Shown: positions 7,305 to 15,330, counted from the stretch's first letter. The stretch: DNA of 17,645 nt from Paracoccaceae bacterium (GCA_015485015.1 WFUK01000119.1:1-17645); one strand, 5' to 3'. Notes: generated by a model from the letters alone, not told the origin. Translations and numbers: made by a program.

Positions 7305-8110
7305 GTGACGGATATGTAACGCCCGATGGCCGCACCATCGGTGGCAAGGTGCTGGAGATGCAAAATATCACCCTGCGTTTTGGCGGTGTGGTGGCGATCA
7401 AGGATATTTCCTTTGATATCCGCGAGGGCGAAATCCGCGCCATTATTGGCCCGAACGGCGCGGGGAAATCCTCGATGCTGAACGTGATCAACGGATTTTA
7501 TCACCCGCAAGAGGGGCAAATTCTGTTTCATGGCGAGGTGCGCAAGCCGATGAAGCCCTACCAGATCGCCAAGCAGGGCATTGCCCGCACCTTTCAGAAT
7601 ATCGCGCTGTTCAAGGGGATGAGCACGCTGGACAACATCATGACCGGCCGCTTTAACCATATGAAAACCAATATAATTTCCCAGATGATCTGGCAAGGCC
7701 CCGCCGCGCGCGAGGAGGCTGAAAACCGCGAGATCGTGGAAAAGGTGATTGATTTTCTGGAAATCCAGGCCATCCGCAAAACCCCCGTGGGGGCGCTGCC
7801 TTATGGCCTGCAAAAGCGGGTGGAGCTGGGGCGGGCCTTGGCCGCGCAGCCCAAGCTGCTTTTGCTGGACGAGCCTATGGCAGGTATGAATGTGGAGGAA
7901 AAAGAGGATATGAGCCGCTTTATCCTTGATGTGAACGATGAATTCGGCACCACCATCGCCCTGATCGAGCATGATATGGGTGTGGTGATGGATATATCCG
8001 ACCGCGTGGTGGTGATGGATTACGGCAAAAAAATCGGCGATGGCACGCCAGACGAGGTGCGCAACAATCAGGCTGTGATTGATGCATATCTTGGTGTGGA
8101 TCACGGGTAG
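7301..8110 (+). CDS. livG: HAAT-family ABC importer ATP-binding protein, LivG type
   Basis: This 269-residue cytoplasmic ATPase belongs to the branched-chain amino acid (HAAT) importer family. Walker A is GPNGAGKS (50-57), the Q-loop is Gln99 (ARTFQN), the signature is LPYGLQKRVELGRAL (166-180), Walker B is LLLLDEP (186-192), and the switch histidine is His224 (IEHDM). LivG-type proteins carry an insertion after the Q-loop, seen here around residues 105-150. The protein has a 15-20 residue N-terminal extension before the usual start of the ABC fold. It overlaps the acyl-CoA synthetase by 4 bases and is followed 9 bases later by livH. It pairs with the livF product encoded further downstream. 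HAAT importers carry amino acids, amides, urea or aromatic acids, so the substrate is open. Confidence 0.93.
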   Translation: MSDGYVTPDGRTIGGKVLEMQNITLRFGGVVAIKDISFDIREGEIRAIIGPNGAGKSSMLNVINGFYHPQEGQILFHGEVRKPMKPYQIAKQGIARTFQNIALFKGMSTLDNIMTGRFNHMKTNIISQMIWQGPAAREEAENREIVEKVIDFLEIQAIRKTPVGALPYGLQKRVELGRALAAQPKLLLLDEPMAGMNVEEKEDMSRFILDVNDEFGTTIALIEHDMGVVMDISDRVVVMDYGKKIGDGTPDEVRNNQAVIDAYLGVDHG

Positions 8111-8119
8111 GGGAACGCT

Positions 8120-9130
8120 ATGTACGACCAATTATTATATGGTATTGAAGCCGCAATTAACGGGCTGATGACGGGGGTTATGTATTCCCTCGTGGCGCTC
8201 GGCTTTGTGCTGATCTTCAAGGCCTCGGGTATTTTCAACTATGCCCAAGGGGTGATGGCGCTGTTTGGTGCGCTCACTTTGGTAGGTATTCAAAGCGGGC
8301 AGGTGCCTTTTGCCGGCCTGATCAACGCGATATTCGGCACCAATATCCAGAATTTTGGCTGGGAGCTGCCCGCCATTGCGGCCATCATTCTTACCATCGC
8401 CATGATGATCCTGTTTGCCTGGATGGTGGAGCGGTATTTGCTGAAACACCTGATCAACCAAGAGCCGATTATCCTGTTTATGGCCACCATCGGGCTGGCC
8501 TATTTTATGGAAGGCGTGGGCGATTTGATGTGGGGGTCCGATATTAAAAAAATCGATCTTCCCATTCCGCAAGGCATCAATAATACCATAGATTCCCTGA
8601 CCTATGATTGGTTCGGCTACGGGTTTTATATCGACAATCTGGATATCACGGCTTCGGTTCTTGCGATCATTCTGGTGGTGACGCTGACGATTTTCAGCCA
8701 GTATTCCAGCACAGGCCGTGCCCTGCGGGCGGTGGCGGATGATCACCAGGCGGCGCTTTCGGTGGGGATTAGCTTGCGCTCTATCTGGGTGATTGTCTGG
8801 TCTATTGCGGGCTTTATCGCCTTGGTTGCGGGGGTGATGTGGGGGGCAAAATCCGGTGTGCAATTCTCGCTGTCGCTGATCACGCTCAAGGCGCTGCCGG
8901 TGCTGATGCTTGGCGGTTTCACCTCGATCCCCGGCGCTATTATTGGCGGCATGATCATTGGCGTGGGTGAAAAGGTGTTTGAATTTGTCGTCAGCTCCAG
9001 CTGGTTTGGCGATGCCATGGGCTTTACCATGAATGCCACCGAAAACTGGTTTGCCTATGTGCTGGCGCTTGTCTTCCTTGTCTTTCGGCCCCAGGGCCTG
9101 TTTGGCGAAAAAATCATCGAGAGGGTTTAG
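8120..9130 (+). CDS. livH: HAAT-family ABC importer permease, LivH type
   Basis: This 336-residue inner-membrane permease has about eight hydrophobic segments. The N-terminal segment GLMTGVMYSLVALGFVLIF followed by GIFNYAQGVMALFGA is characteristic of LivH. The cytoplasmic loop that docks the ATPases is visible as GRALRAVADDHQAALSVGIS, and the C-terminal part shows GGFTSIPGAIIGG and VFRPQGLFGE. A GGGGAAC-type ribosome-binding site at about 8110-8115 precedes the ATG. A longer than usual periplasmic loop around residues 130-165 contains IDLPIPQGINNTIDSL and may reflect the substrate class. It lies between livG and livM with short gaps, and with LivM forms the translocation channel. Confidence 0.93.
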   Translation: MYDQLLYGIEAAINGLMTGVMYSLVALGFVLIFKASGIFNYAQGVMALFGALTLVGIQSGQVPFAGLINAIFGTNIQNFGWELPAIAAIILTIAMMILFAWMVERYLLKHLINQEPIILFMATIGLAYFMEGVGDLMWGSDIKKIDLPIPQGINNTIDSLTYDWFGYGFYIDNLDITASVLAIILVVTLTIFSQYSSTGRALRAVADDHQAALSVGISLRSIWVIVWSIAGFIALVAGVMWGAKSGVQFSLSLITLKALPVLMLGGFTSIPGAIIGGMIIGVGEKVFEFVVSSSWFGDAMGFTMNATENWFAYVLALVFLVFRPQGLFGEKIIERV

Positions 9131-9133
9131 GCC

Positions 9134-10210
9134 ATGTTGTATCGTGAAGCCGGCGATTATAAAAAATCATATGCCGAAGACAGCCAGACCTTTCCGCTAA
9201 AGCTGGATCGCTGGGCCTATTATGCGCTGCTGGCCGTGGCCTTTTTGGTGGTGCCGTTTGTGATCAATGATTATTGGGCAAGCGCGGTGCTAATTCCGTT
9301 TTTGATCTGGTCGATCGCCTCGCTGGGGCTGAATATCCTCACGGGATATTGCGGGCAGGTGAGCCTTGGCACTGGCGGGTTTATGGCGGTGGGGGCTTAT
9401 GCATCTTATAAGCTGATGACCTCGTTTCCTGACCTCAACATCATGATCATCGTGCTGCTTTCGGGCGCGATCACGGCGGCGGTGGGGGTGGTATTTGGCC
9501 TGCCAAGCCTGCGGATCAAGGGGTTTTATCTGGCGGTAGCCACGCTGGCGGCGCAGTTTTTCCTTGTGTGGCTGTTTAACAAGGTCGAGTGGTTTTACAA
9601 CTATTCCGCCTCGGGGCAAATCTCCTCGCCTACCCGCAGCATGTTCGGTTTTGAAGTGACCGGCCCGACCGCCTCTGCTTCGGCCAAATATCTTTTCTGC
9701 CTTGTGCTGGTGGTGGGGCTGGCTTGGGTGGCGCGCAATCTTACCCGTGGTCGCATTGGCCGCTCGTGGATGGCCATTCGCGATATGGATATTGCAGCCG
9801 AGATCATCGGGGTTAATCCGCTCAAAACCAAGCTCACCGCCTTTGCCGTCAGCTCGTTTTTTGTCGGGGTGGCGGGAGCGCTGATGTTTGCGGTCTATCT
9901 TGGCGCGGTGGATGTGGGTGATACCTTTGGCATCCAGAAATCGTTTCTCGTGCTGTTTATGATCATCATCGGCGGGCTTGGTTCGATCCTCGGCAGCTTC
10001 ATCGGCGCGGCTTTCCTTGTGGTTATGCCGGTTTTGTTGAAGAATGTGATGGTGGGGATGCTGGGTTGGCCGAGCGATATGTCATCCTATCTTGAGCTGG
10101 TGATTATTGGCTTCCTGATTATGCTAACGCTAATTCTGGAACCGCACGGGGTGGCGCAGCTTTGGCGCGTTACCAAACAGAAATTACGCCTATGGCCTTT
10201 CCCGCATTAG
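9134..10210 (+). CDS. livM: HAAT-family ABC importer permease, LivM type
   Basis: This 358-residue inner-membrane protein starts 3 bases after the livH stop. It shows LivM hallmarks: SLGLNILTGYCGQVSLGTGGFMAVGAYASY in the N-terminal half, the ATPase-docking loop GRIGRSWMAIRDMDIAAEIIGVNPLKTKL, and GGLGSILGSFIGAAFLVVMP near the end. About nine hydrophobic segments are visible. A soluble N-terminal stretch (REAGDYKKSYAEDSQTFPL) precedes the first membrane segment, a feature common in this subgroup of LivM proteins linked to acyl-CoA synthetases. The stop is followed by a 67-bp gap with a hairpin before the binding-protein gene. It should be the second half of the importer channel. Confidence 0.93.
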   Translation: MLYREAGDYKKSYAEDSQTFPLKLDRWAYYALLAVAFLVVPFVINDYWASAVLIPFLIWSIASLGLNILTGYCGQVSLGTGGFMAVGAYASYKLMTSFPDLNIMIIVLLSGAITAAVGVVFGLPSLRIKGFYLAVATLAAQFFLVWLFNKVEWFYNYSASGQISSPTRSMFGFEVTGPTASASAKYLFCLVLVVGLAWVARNLTRGRIGRSWMAIRDMDIAAEIIGVNPLKTKLTAFAVSSFFVGVAGALMFAVYLGAVDVGDTFGIQKSFLVLFMIIIGGLGSILGSFIGAAFLVVMPVLLKNVMVGMLGWPSDMSSYLELVIIGFLIMLTLILEPHGVAQLWRVTKQKLRLWPFPH

Positions 10211-10226
10211 GGGCAGGCTTTTAACC

Positions 10227-10245
10227 GCTACCGGAAAACCGGAGC
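10227..10245 (+). other. Intercistronic hairpin before the binding-protein gene
   Basis: GCT-A-CCGG and CCGGAGC form a 7-bp stem with one bulged A and an AAAA loop. It lies in the 67-bp gap between livM and the binding-protein gene, about 18 bases before the latter's ribosome-binding site. No U-run follows, so it is more likely an mRNA processing or stabilising element than a terminator. Confidence 0.45.
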
Positions 10246-10277
10246 ATAACAGTGTCAAACCTAAAGGGAGGAACGAC

Positions 10278-11570
10278 ATGAAATTCAAGAAACTGACAGC
10301 CATTGCTGTCTCCGCGCTGGTCGCGGCAAGCCCGCTGATGGCGAACGAGCTGGAATTCCCCAGCATCAGCTATCGCACAGGGCCATTCGGGGCCAACGGC
10401 GCCGAGGTTGCAGACGGATTTTCCGACTATATGACCCTGCTGAACGAGCGCGATGGCGGCATTGGCGGTGTGCGGATAAACGCCGAAGAATGCGAAACCG
10501 GCTTTAATGCGGAAAAAACCGTAGAATGCTATGAAGCCACAAAAGACTCCGGCGCGCTGGTTTATACCCCGCTATCTACAGCCGCCACCTACCAGCTTAT
10601 TCCACGGGTAACGGCAGACCAAATTCCGCTGCTTTCCATGGGCTATGGCCGGACCTCGGTGTCCAATGGCGATGTTTTCCCCTATGTTTTCAATTTTCCT
10701 GCCAATTACTGGACAGGCGCTTCGGTGATTGTAAACCATCTGCTGGATATCAATGGCGGCTCGCTTGAAGGCAAAACCATCGCGCTGGCTTTTCACAATT
10801 CGGCCTTTGGCAAAGAGCCTATTCGCACGCTGGAAGCCCTGGGCGAAATCTATGGCTTTGATCTGACATTGCTGCCGATTGACTCCCCTGGTCAGGAGCA
10901 GAAATCGCAATGGCTGCAAGTGCGCCGCGAAAAGCCTGACTATGTGCTGCTTTGGGGCTGGGGCGTGATGAATCAGGTCGCCATTCAGGAGGCTGCGAAT
11001 ATTCGCTTCCCGATGGAAAACCTGATCGGCGTTTGGTGGTCCGGCTCGGATAATGATGTTATTCCGGCGGGCGATGCGTCGAACGGCTATAAGGCGGTAA
11101 CCTTCCACAATGTGGGCACGGATTTCCCGGTTTTTGACGACATCCAGCAATATGTTGTGGATGCGGGCCTTGCTGCCGGCACTGGCGAAAATGTTGGCAC
11201 GATCCTTTATAACCGGGGCCTTTACCAAGCTGCCATTCTTGCCGAAGCTGTGAAAGTGGCGCAGGCGCGCAGCGGGGTGGCGGATATTACCGCTGAAATG
11301 ATGCGTGATGGCATGGAAAATCTGGTCATTAATGACGAGATCATGGAGGCTGTTGGCCTGAAAGGATTTGGTCCGAATTTCACCGTTTCCTGTGCGGATC
11401 ACGGTGGTCCTGGCTTGGGCGCGATCCAGCAATGGGATGCCGCCTCGCAAAGCTGGAGCCTGATCACGGACTTTATCGAGCCTGATATGGAAGTGATCCA
11501 GCCTTTGATCGATGCGGATTCGGCAGCTTATGCCGCTGAAAACGGCATCGAAACCGGTCGCTGTAACTAA
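10278..11570 (+). CDS. Periplasmic substrate-binding protein of the HAAT-type importer
   Basis: This 430-residue protein has a signal peptide (MKFKKLTAIAVSALVAASP, probable cleavage after LMA near residue 22) and a type I periplasmic-binding fold. The segment FPSISYRTGPFGANGAEVADGFSDYM lines up with the first beta strand and helix of this family. Four cysteines (in EECETG, VECYEA, SCADHG and GRCN) may form disulfides. It should capture the substrate in the periplasm and hand it to the LivHM channel. It has the strongest ribosome-binding site of the operon, AAAGGGAGG at about 10263-10271. It is flanked by hairpins on both sides, in line with higher expression. Sequence type fits the subgroup found beside acyl-CoA synthetases rather than classical leucine-binding proteins, but the ligand is unknown. 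Confidence 0.88.
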   Translation: MKFKKLTAIAVSALVAASPLMANELEFPSISYRTGPFGANGAEVADGFSDYMTLLNERDGGIGGVRINAEECETGFNAEKTVECYEATKDSGALVYTPLSTAATYQLIPRVTADQIPLLSMGYGRTSVSNGDVFPYVFNFPANYWTGASVIVNHLLDINGGSLEGKTIALAFHNSAFGKEPIRTLEALGEIYGFDLTLLPIDSPGQEQKSQWLQVRREKPDYVLLWGWGVMNQVAIQEAANIRFPMENLIGVWWSGSDNDVIPAGDASNGYKAVTFHNVGTDFPVFDDIQQYVVDAGLAAGTGENVGTILYNRGLYQAAILAEAVKVAQARSGVADITAEMMRDGMENLVINDEIMEAVGLKGFGPNFTVSCADHGGPGLGAIQQWDAASQSWSLITDFIEPDMEVIQPLIDADSAAYAAENGIETGRCN

Positions 11571-11578
11571 GACATTTC

Positions 11579-11605
11579 CCCGCTCCGGCCATTGGTCGGG
11601 GCGGG
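11579..11605 (+). terminator. Strong intercistronic hairpin after the binding-protein gene (attenuator)
   Basis: The arms at 11579-11590 (CCCGCTCCGGCC) and 11594-11605 (GGTCGGGGCGGG) form a 12-bp stem with two G-U pairs and an ATT loop. CCTTATTCTT follows, a poor U-tract. It sits 8 bases after the binding-protein stop and about 10 bases before the livF ribosome-binding site. It probably stops part of the transcription or protects the 3' end of the upstream message from exonucleases, lowering livF relative to the binding protein. Confidence 0.6.
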
Positions 11606-11627
11606 CCTTATTCTTGAAGGAAATCCA

Positions 11628-12452
11628 ATGCTGGATGATGTTGAAAAGCGCGAGACCCTGCTGGAGGTCAGCAATATCGAGGTGATATATAATCACGTGA
11701 TCTTGGTGCTGAAGGGGGTGAGCCTGTCGGTTCCCAAAGGCGGCATTACCGCTTTGCTCGGCGGCAATGGCGCAGGCAAAACCACCACATTGAAAGCGAT
11801 TTCCAATCTGCTGCGCGGCGAGCGCGGCGAGGTAACCAAAGGCACGATCCTGTATCGCGGCAAGCCGATCGACAAGCTTGATCCTGCCACGCTGGTAAAA
11901 CAGGGCGTTATTCAGGTGATGGAAGGGCGGCATTGCTTTGAGCATCTGACGGTTGAGGAAAACCTGATGACAGGTGCCTATACCCGCCGGGATGGCAAGG
12001 CAGCGGTTAAGCAAAGCCTTGAACTGGTGTATGAATATTTCCCGCGCTTGCGAGAGCGGCGTAAATCGCAGGCGGGCTATACCTCGGGCGGCGAGCAGCA
12101 AATGATCGCCATCGGGCGGGCGCTGATGAGCAACCCTGAAACCGTGCTACTGGATGAGCCGAGCATGGGGCTGGCGCCGCAGCTGGTCGAGGAGATTTTT
12201 GGCATTGTGCGAAATTTGAACCAAAAGGAAGGGGTTTCGTTTTTGCTGGCCGAGCAAAATACCAATGTGGCCCTGCGCTATTCCGATTATGGCTATATTC
12301 TGGAATCCGGCCGCGTGGTGATGGACGGGCTGTCTGCCGATCTGCGCGAAAACCCCGATGTGAAGGAATTTTATCTCGGGATTTCGGATGATGGCCGCAA
12401 GTCTTTTCGCGACGTGCGCTCCTATCGTCGCCGGAAGCGCTGGCTGAGCTGA
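11628..12452 (+). CDS. livF: HAAT-family ABC importer ATP-binding protein, LivF type
   Basis: This 274-residue ATPase is the second nucleotide-binding subunit of the importer. Walker A is GGNGAGKT (45-52), the signature is TSGGEQQ (152-158), and Walker B is VLLDEPS (173-179). The switch position reads AEQN (208-211), the glutamine form typical of LivF. The start at 11628 is chosen for GAAGGA at 11616-11621 with a 6-base spacer; the reading frame extends upstream to 11592, but that part would lie in the hairpin. A short basic C-terminal tail (RKSFRDVRSYRRRKRWLS) goes beyond the usual LivF end and is common in the acyl-CoA-synthetase-linked subgroup as far as I recall. The stop codon overlaps the next start by one base (TGATG), so the two are probably translationally coupled. 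Confidence 0.93.
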   Translation: MLDDVEKRETLLEVSNIEVIYNHVILVLKGVSLSVPKGGITALLGGNGAGKTTTLKAISNLLRGERGEVTKGTILYRGKPIDKLDPATLVKQGVIQVMEGRHCFEHLTVEENLMTGAYTRRDGKAAVKQSLELVYEYFPRLRERRKSQAGYTSGGEQQMIAIGRALMSNPETVLLDEPSMGLAPQLVEEIFGIVRNLNQKEGVSFLLAEQNTNVALRYSDYGYILESGRVVMDGLSADLRENPDVKEFYLGISDDGRKSFRDVRSYRRRKRWLS

Positions 12453-13645
12453 TGGCGTATTTTGATACATTAGAAACCCGCTCAATGGACCAGCGCCATG
12501 CGGCGCAATTGGCGCAATTGCAAAACCGGCTAACCGAAGCCGGCGCTTCAGAGGCGTGGAAAGATACGGCCATATCGGTCAAAGCCCTTGCCGACCTGCA
12601 AAACATGCCGATCCTGCGCAAATCAGAACTCTCCCCATGGCAAAAGGAACAGCCACCCTTTGGCAGCATCCGCACCTCCAACATCACCCACTATTTCCAA
12701 TCCCCCGGCCCGATCCATGAGCCGGGCCGCATAAAGGGCGATTGGTGGCGGCTCGGGCGTTTTCTTCATGCCACGGGTATCGGCGCGTCTGACGTGGTGC
12801 AAAATTGTTTTTCCTATCATCTTACCCCGGCGGGTATGATGTTTGAAAGCGCGGCGCAGGCGGTGGGGGCCAAGGTGCTGCCCGCTGGCACGGGGCAAAC
12901 CGAGCTTCAGGTAGAGGCCGCTGCGCATCTTGGCTGCACGGCCTATGCCGGCACGCCGGATTACCTGAAAATCATCCTCGATAAGGCCGATGAAATGGGC
13001 CGCGAGCTGCACTTCACCCGCGCGGCTGTGGGCGGCGGGGCGCTATTCCCGAGCCTGCGCGCGGAATATGCGGAGCGCGGCATCCAATGCCTGCAATGCT
13101 ATGCCACCGCCGATCTTGGCAATATTGCCTATGAAAGTGCGGCGATGGAAGGTATGATCGTGGATGAGGGCGTGATCGTTGAAATCGTCACCCCCGGCAC
13201 GGGTATTCCGGTGCCGGAGGGCGAGGTGGGCGAGGTAATCGTTACCACACTAAACGCCGATTATCCGCTTATTCGTTTTGCCACCGGTGATCTTTCGGCG
13301 GTGCTACCTGGCCAAAGCCCTTGTGGTCGCACAAATATGCGCATCAAAGGCTGGATGGGCCGCGCGGACCAAACCACCAAGATCAAGGGCATGTTTGTAC
13401 GCCCCGAGCAGGTAGCGGCGCTGGTGGCGCAGCATTCCGGCGTGCATAAAGCGCGGGTGACGGCGCTGCGTGTGGGCGAACAAGATATGATGAAGGTGCA
13501 ATTCGAGGCGGATGGTGGCGATATCGAAGCGCTGGGCCGCGCGGTTCAGGCGACCTTAAAGCTGCGCGGCGAGATCGAGATCGTGCCGCCGGGCAGCCTG
13601 CCCAAGGACGGGCTGGTGATCGACGATAAGCGGAATTATGACTAA
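12452..13645 (+). CDS. PaaK-like AMP-binding protein with a degenerate P-loop
   Basis: This 397-residue protein belongs to the phenylacetate-CoA ligase-like branch of adenylate-forming enzymes. Recognisable parts are YATADLGNIAYES (217-229), at the place of the usual YG-SE-G motif; RFATGDLS (275-282) with the TGD motif; GRADQTTKIKGMFVRPEQV (303-321) at the hinge; and the C-terminal GSLPKDGLVIDDKR (381-394) with lysines 385 and 393 as candidates for the catalytic lysine. The nucleotide P-loop, normally SSGTTGxP in PaaK, reads QSPGPIHEP (83-91) and lacks the Ser/Thr/Gly pattern and the lysine. The protein is shorter than PaaK (about 430-440). It is the last gene of the operon, overlapping livF by one base. 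It might activate the imported acid, or bind acyl-AMP or CoA without full synthetase activity. Confidence 0.8.
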   Translation: MAYFDTLETRSMDQRHAAQLAQLQNRLTEAGASEAWKDTAISVKALADLQNMPILRKSELSPWQKEQPPFGSIRTSNITHYFQSPGPIHEPGRIKGDWWRLGRFLHATGIGASDVVQNCFSYHLTPAGMMFESAAQAVGAKVLPAGTGQTELQVEAAAHLGCTAYAGTPDYLKIILDKADEMGRELHFTRAAVGGGALFPSLRAEYAERGIQCLQCYATADLGNIAYESAAMEGMIVDEGVIVEIVTPGTGIPVPEGEVGEVIVTTLNADYPLIRFATGDLSAVLPGQSPCGRTNMRIKGWMGRADQTTKIKGMFVRPEQVAALVAQHSGVHKARVTALRVGEQDMMKVQFEADGGDIEALGRAVQATLKLRGEIEIVPPGSLPKDGLVIDDKRNYD

Positions 13646-13734
13646 AACCGGCATTTCACCTCCATAAATCCGGCATGGGCTGGCGCTGATATTCCTAATC
13701 GCTAAACTGGGCCTGAACCGCAGGAGGATATATT

Positions 13735-15144
13735 ATGCGTATCATTACATTTATCGTGGCGATTATGAGCCTAGGAGCCATGGGCGCGCAGGCGCAAAAC
13801 GTGGCGCTGGTGCTTTCAAACGGCTATTACGAAGATGGCGGGGATGCGCCAAATATCTCGCGCCGGCACCAAAGCATCGTTTCGGCTTTTGAGGCGCAAG
13901 GCTATGAGGTGATCGAGGGTAAAGACCAAAATCGCGTCGAAATGCGTCAGTTGCTCAATCGTTTTGAAAGCAAGGTCGCCACCGCCGATATTGCCGTTGT
14001 CAGCCTGCAGGGCCATATGGTGAATTTGGGCGAGAAAACATGGCTTTTGCCAACGGATATTGATGTGGCCAGCGCCACGGGGGTCGAATTCCGCGCGGTG
14101 TCGCTTGGCTTTTTTGCCGAGCTTCTGGCGCAAGCGCCGGGCCGGTCTGTGCTGTTTGCCGGTGATTCAGGCCGTGCGGTATTTGATATTCCGGGCGTAA
14201 CGACGGGCATTGCGCGGCTGAACCTGCCGCGCGGGGTGATGATGGTTTCTGGCGGGTTTTCCGAAGTTTCCAACGCGATCCGCACAAAATTTCTGGTGCG
14301 AAACCAGCGGGTGATCGATGTGCTGCGTGGCGATATCGGCACGCTGGAGATCGAGGGCGACATTCCGGCTTCGCTGGTTTTGGCCAAGCGGCGCGCGGTG
14401 GTTGTGGATACGGCCGAGCAGATAGAGGCGCGCATCGGGCTGGATCGGCGCGCGCGGTTGCTGATCCAAAAAGATCTGACCACGCTGGGTTTTGACACGC
14501 GCGGTGTGGACGGGATATTTGGCAATGGCACCCGCGCCGCCATTCGCGCATGGCAGCAGCGCGAAGGGCTGAGTCATACCGGATATCTCACGGCCGGGCA
14601 GATCCCTATTTTGCGGCAACAGGCCGAAACCGCGCGGGTGGTGAATGCCACAAATGATCGGCAGTATTGGGCGCGCACCGGCGCAAACGGCACGGCGCGT
14701 GGCTTGGAGCAATATTTGAGCCGCTATCCAAACGGGCAATTCGCCAATCGGGCGCGCGCCGAGCTGGCGCGCATGAATGCCAGCACAGACGAGCAAGCCT
14801 GGACGCGCGCGGTGCAGGCCGATACGCGCGAGGCTTATCAGCAATATCTGCATGATTTCCCGAACGGGATATACAAAAATATCGCCCGCGCCCGAATCGG
14901 CACCCCGCCGGTTGTGGTGGAAAATAACGCCCAGCGGGTGGAAACGGCGCTCCGCCTCAATAGCATCACCCGCCTGCTGATCGAGCAAAGAGTGGCTGAT
15001 TTGGGCTATCGCACCGGCCCGCGCGACGGGGTTTTTGATCTTGCCACGCGCCAGGGCTTTCGCCGCTATCAAAGGGATCGTGGGCTAGAGGTGACAGGCT
15101 ATGTGACTGCCGATATGATCCGGCGCTTGCTGCTCGGGCAATAA
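13735..15144 (+). CDS. Exported caspase-fold protein with two peptidoglycan-binding domains; catalytic Cys absent
   Basis: This 469-residue protein has a signal peptide (MRIITFIVAIMSLGAMGAQA, cleavage near residue 20). Residues about 22-200 look like a caspase-like (peptidase C14) domain: NVALVLSNGYYED at the first strand, VVSLQGHMVNLGEKTWLLPTD with His94 at the catalytic-His position, and SVLFAGDSGRAVF (138-150) where active members carry the Cys of a DxCR motif. Here the Cys position is Gly or Ser, so the enzyme is probably inactive. Residues 235-293 and 407-467 are PGBD1-type peptidoglycan-binding domains (LTTLGFDTRGVDGIFGNGTRAAIRAWQ; VADLGYRTGPRDGVFDLATRQGFRRYQ). Between them are two repeats of about 40 residues (EQYLSRYPNGQFANRARAEL; QQYLHDFPNGIYKNIARARI). 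AGGAGG lies 8 bases before the ATG. It likely sits on the periplasmic cell wall. Confidence 0.75.
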   Translation: MRIITFIVAIMSLGAMGAQAQNVALVLSNGYYEDGGDAPNISRRHQSIVSAFEAQGYEVIEGKDQNRVEMRQLLNRFESKVATADIAVVSLQGHMVNLGEKTWLLPTDIDVASATGVEFRAVSLGFFAELLAQAPGRSVLFAGDSGRAVFDIPGVTTGIARLNLPRGVMMVSGGFSEVSNAIRTKFLVRNQRVIDVLRGDIGTLEIEGDIPASLVLAKRRAVVVDTAEQIEARIGLDRRARLLIQKDLTTLGFDTRGVDGIFGNGTRAAIRAWQQREGLSHTGYLTAGQIPILRQQAETARVVNATNDRQYWARTGANGTARGLEQYLSRYPNGQFANRARAELARMNASTDEQAWTRAVQADTREAYQQYLHDFPNGIYKNIARARIGTPPVVVENNAQRVETALRLNSITRLLIEQRVADLGYRTGPRDGVFDLATRQGFRRYQRDRGLEVTGYVTADMIRRLLLGQ

Positions 15145-15145
15145 A

Positions 15146-15185
15146 AACAGGGCCGTGGTGCGAAATGCGCCACGGCCCTTTTATT
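15146..15185. terminator. Bidirectional intrinsic terminator between the caspase-like gene and rpmJ
   Basis: GGGCCGTGG at 15150-15158 pairs perfectly with CCACGGCCC at 15170-15178, and three more pairs (one G-U) close a GAAAT loop. TTTTATT follows on the plus strand and TGTTTTTAT on the minus strand, so it can end transcripts from both sides. The two genes converge on it. Confidence 0.93.
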
Positions 15186-15204
15186 CAATTATTCCAACAG
15201 GCTA

Positions 15205-15330
15205 TTAGCCCTGACGCGCCTTGAAGCGGGGTTGGGTTTTATTGATCACATAAACACGGCCCTTGCGGCGAACCACACGACAATCGCGGTGGCGGCCCTT
15301 CAGGGAGCGAAGCGAATTCTTGACTTTCAT
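15205..15330 (-). CDS. rpmJ: Ribosomal protein L36 (bL36), zinc-free form
   Basis: This 41-residue basic protein ([20 protein letters not shown]...) is bL36, a component of the large ribosomal subunit. It has the longer alphaproteobacterial form: only one cysteine (Cys17) is present and the CxxC zinc ribbon of the classical 37-38 residue protein is missing. GGAGAG lies about 7 bases before the ATG at 15330. It stands 65 bases downstream of tRNA-Val and no strong promoter is visible between them, so both are probably one transcript ending at the bidirectional terminator at 15146-15185. Confidence 0.95.
   Translation of the reverse strand: MKVKNSLRSLKGRHRDCRVVRRKGRVYVINKTQPRFKARQG

Noticed and set aside
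7214..8131. A 305-residue open frame on the minus strand opposite livG
   Set aside because: It is a His-rich antisense shadow of a clear ABC ATPase and has no recognisable motif.
10572..12101. A 509-residue open frame on the minus strand opposite the binding protein and livF
   Set aside because: It lies antisense to two strongly supported genes, crosses their gap, is rich in His/Arg/Ala as expected from the complement of this codon usage, and shows no known domain or ribosome-binding site.
13646..13734. Promoter for the caspase-like gene (TAAACT at about 13702)
   Set aside because: A -10-like TAAACT is present but no acceptable -35 is found at a proper distance, so no feature is claimed; the CCGGCAT direct repeat there is too short to matter.
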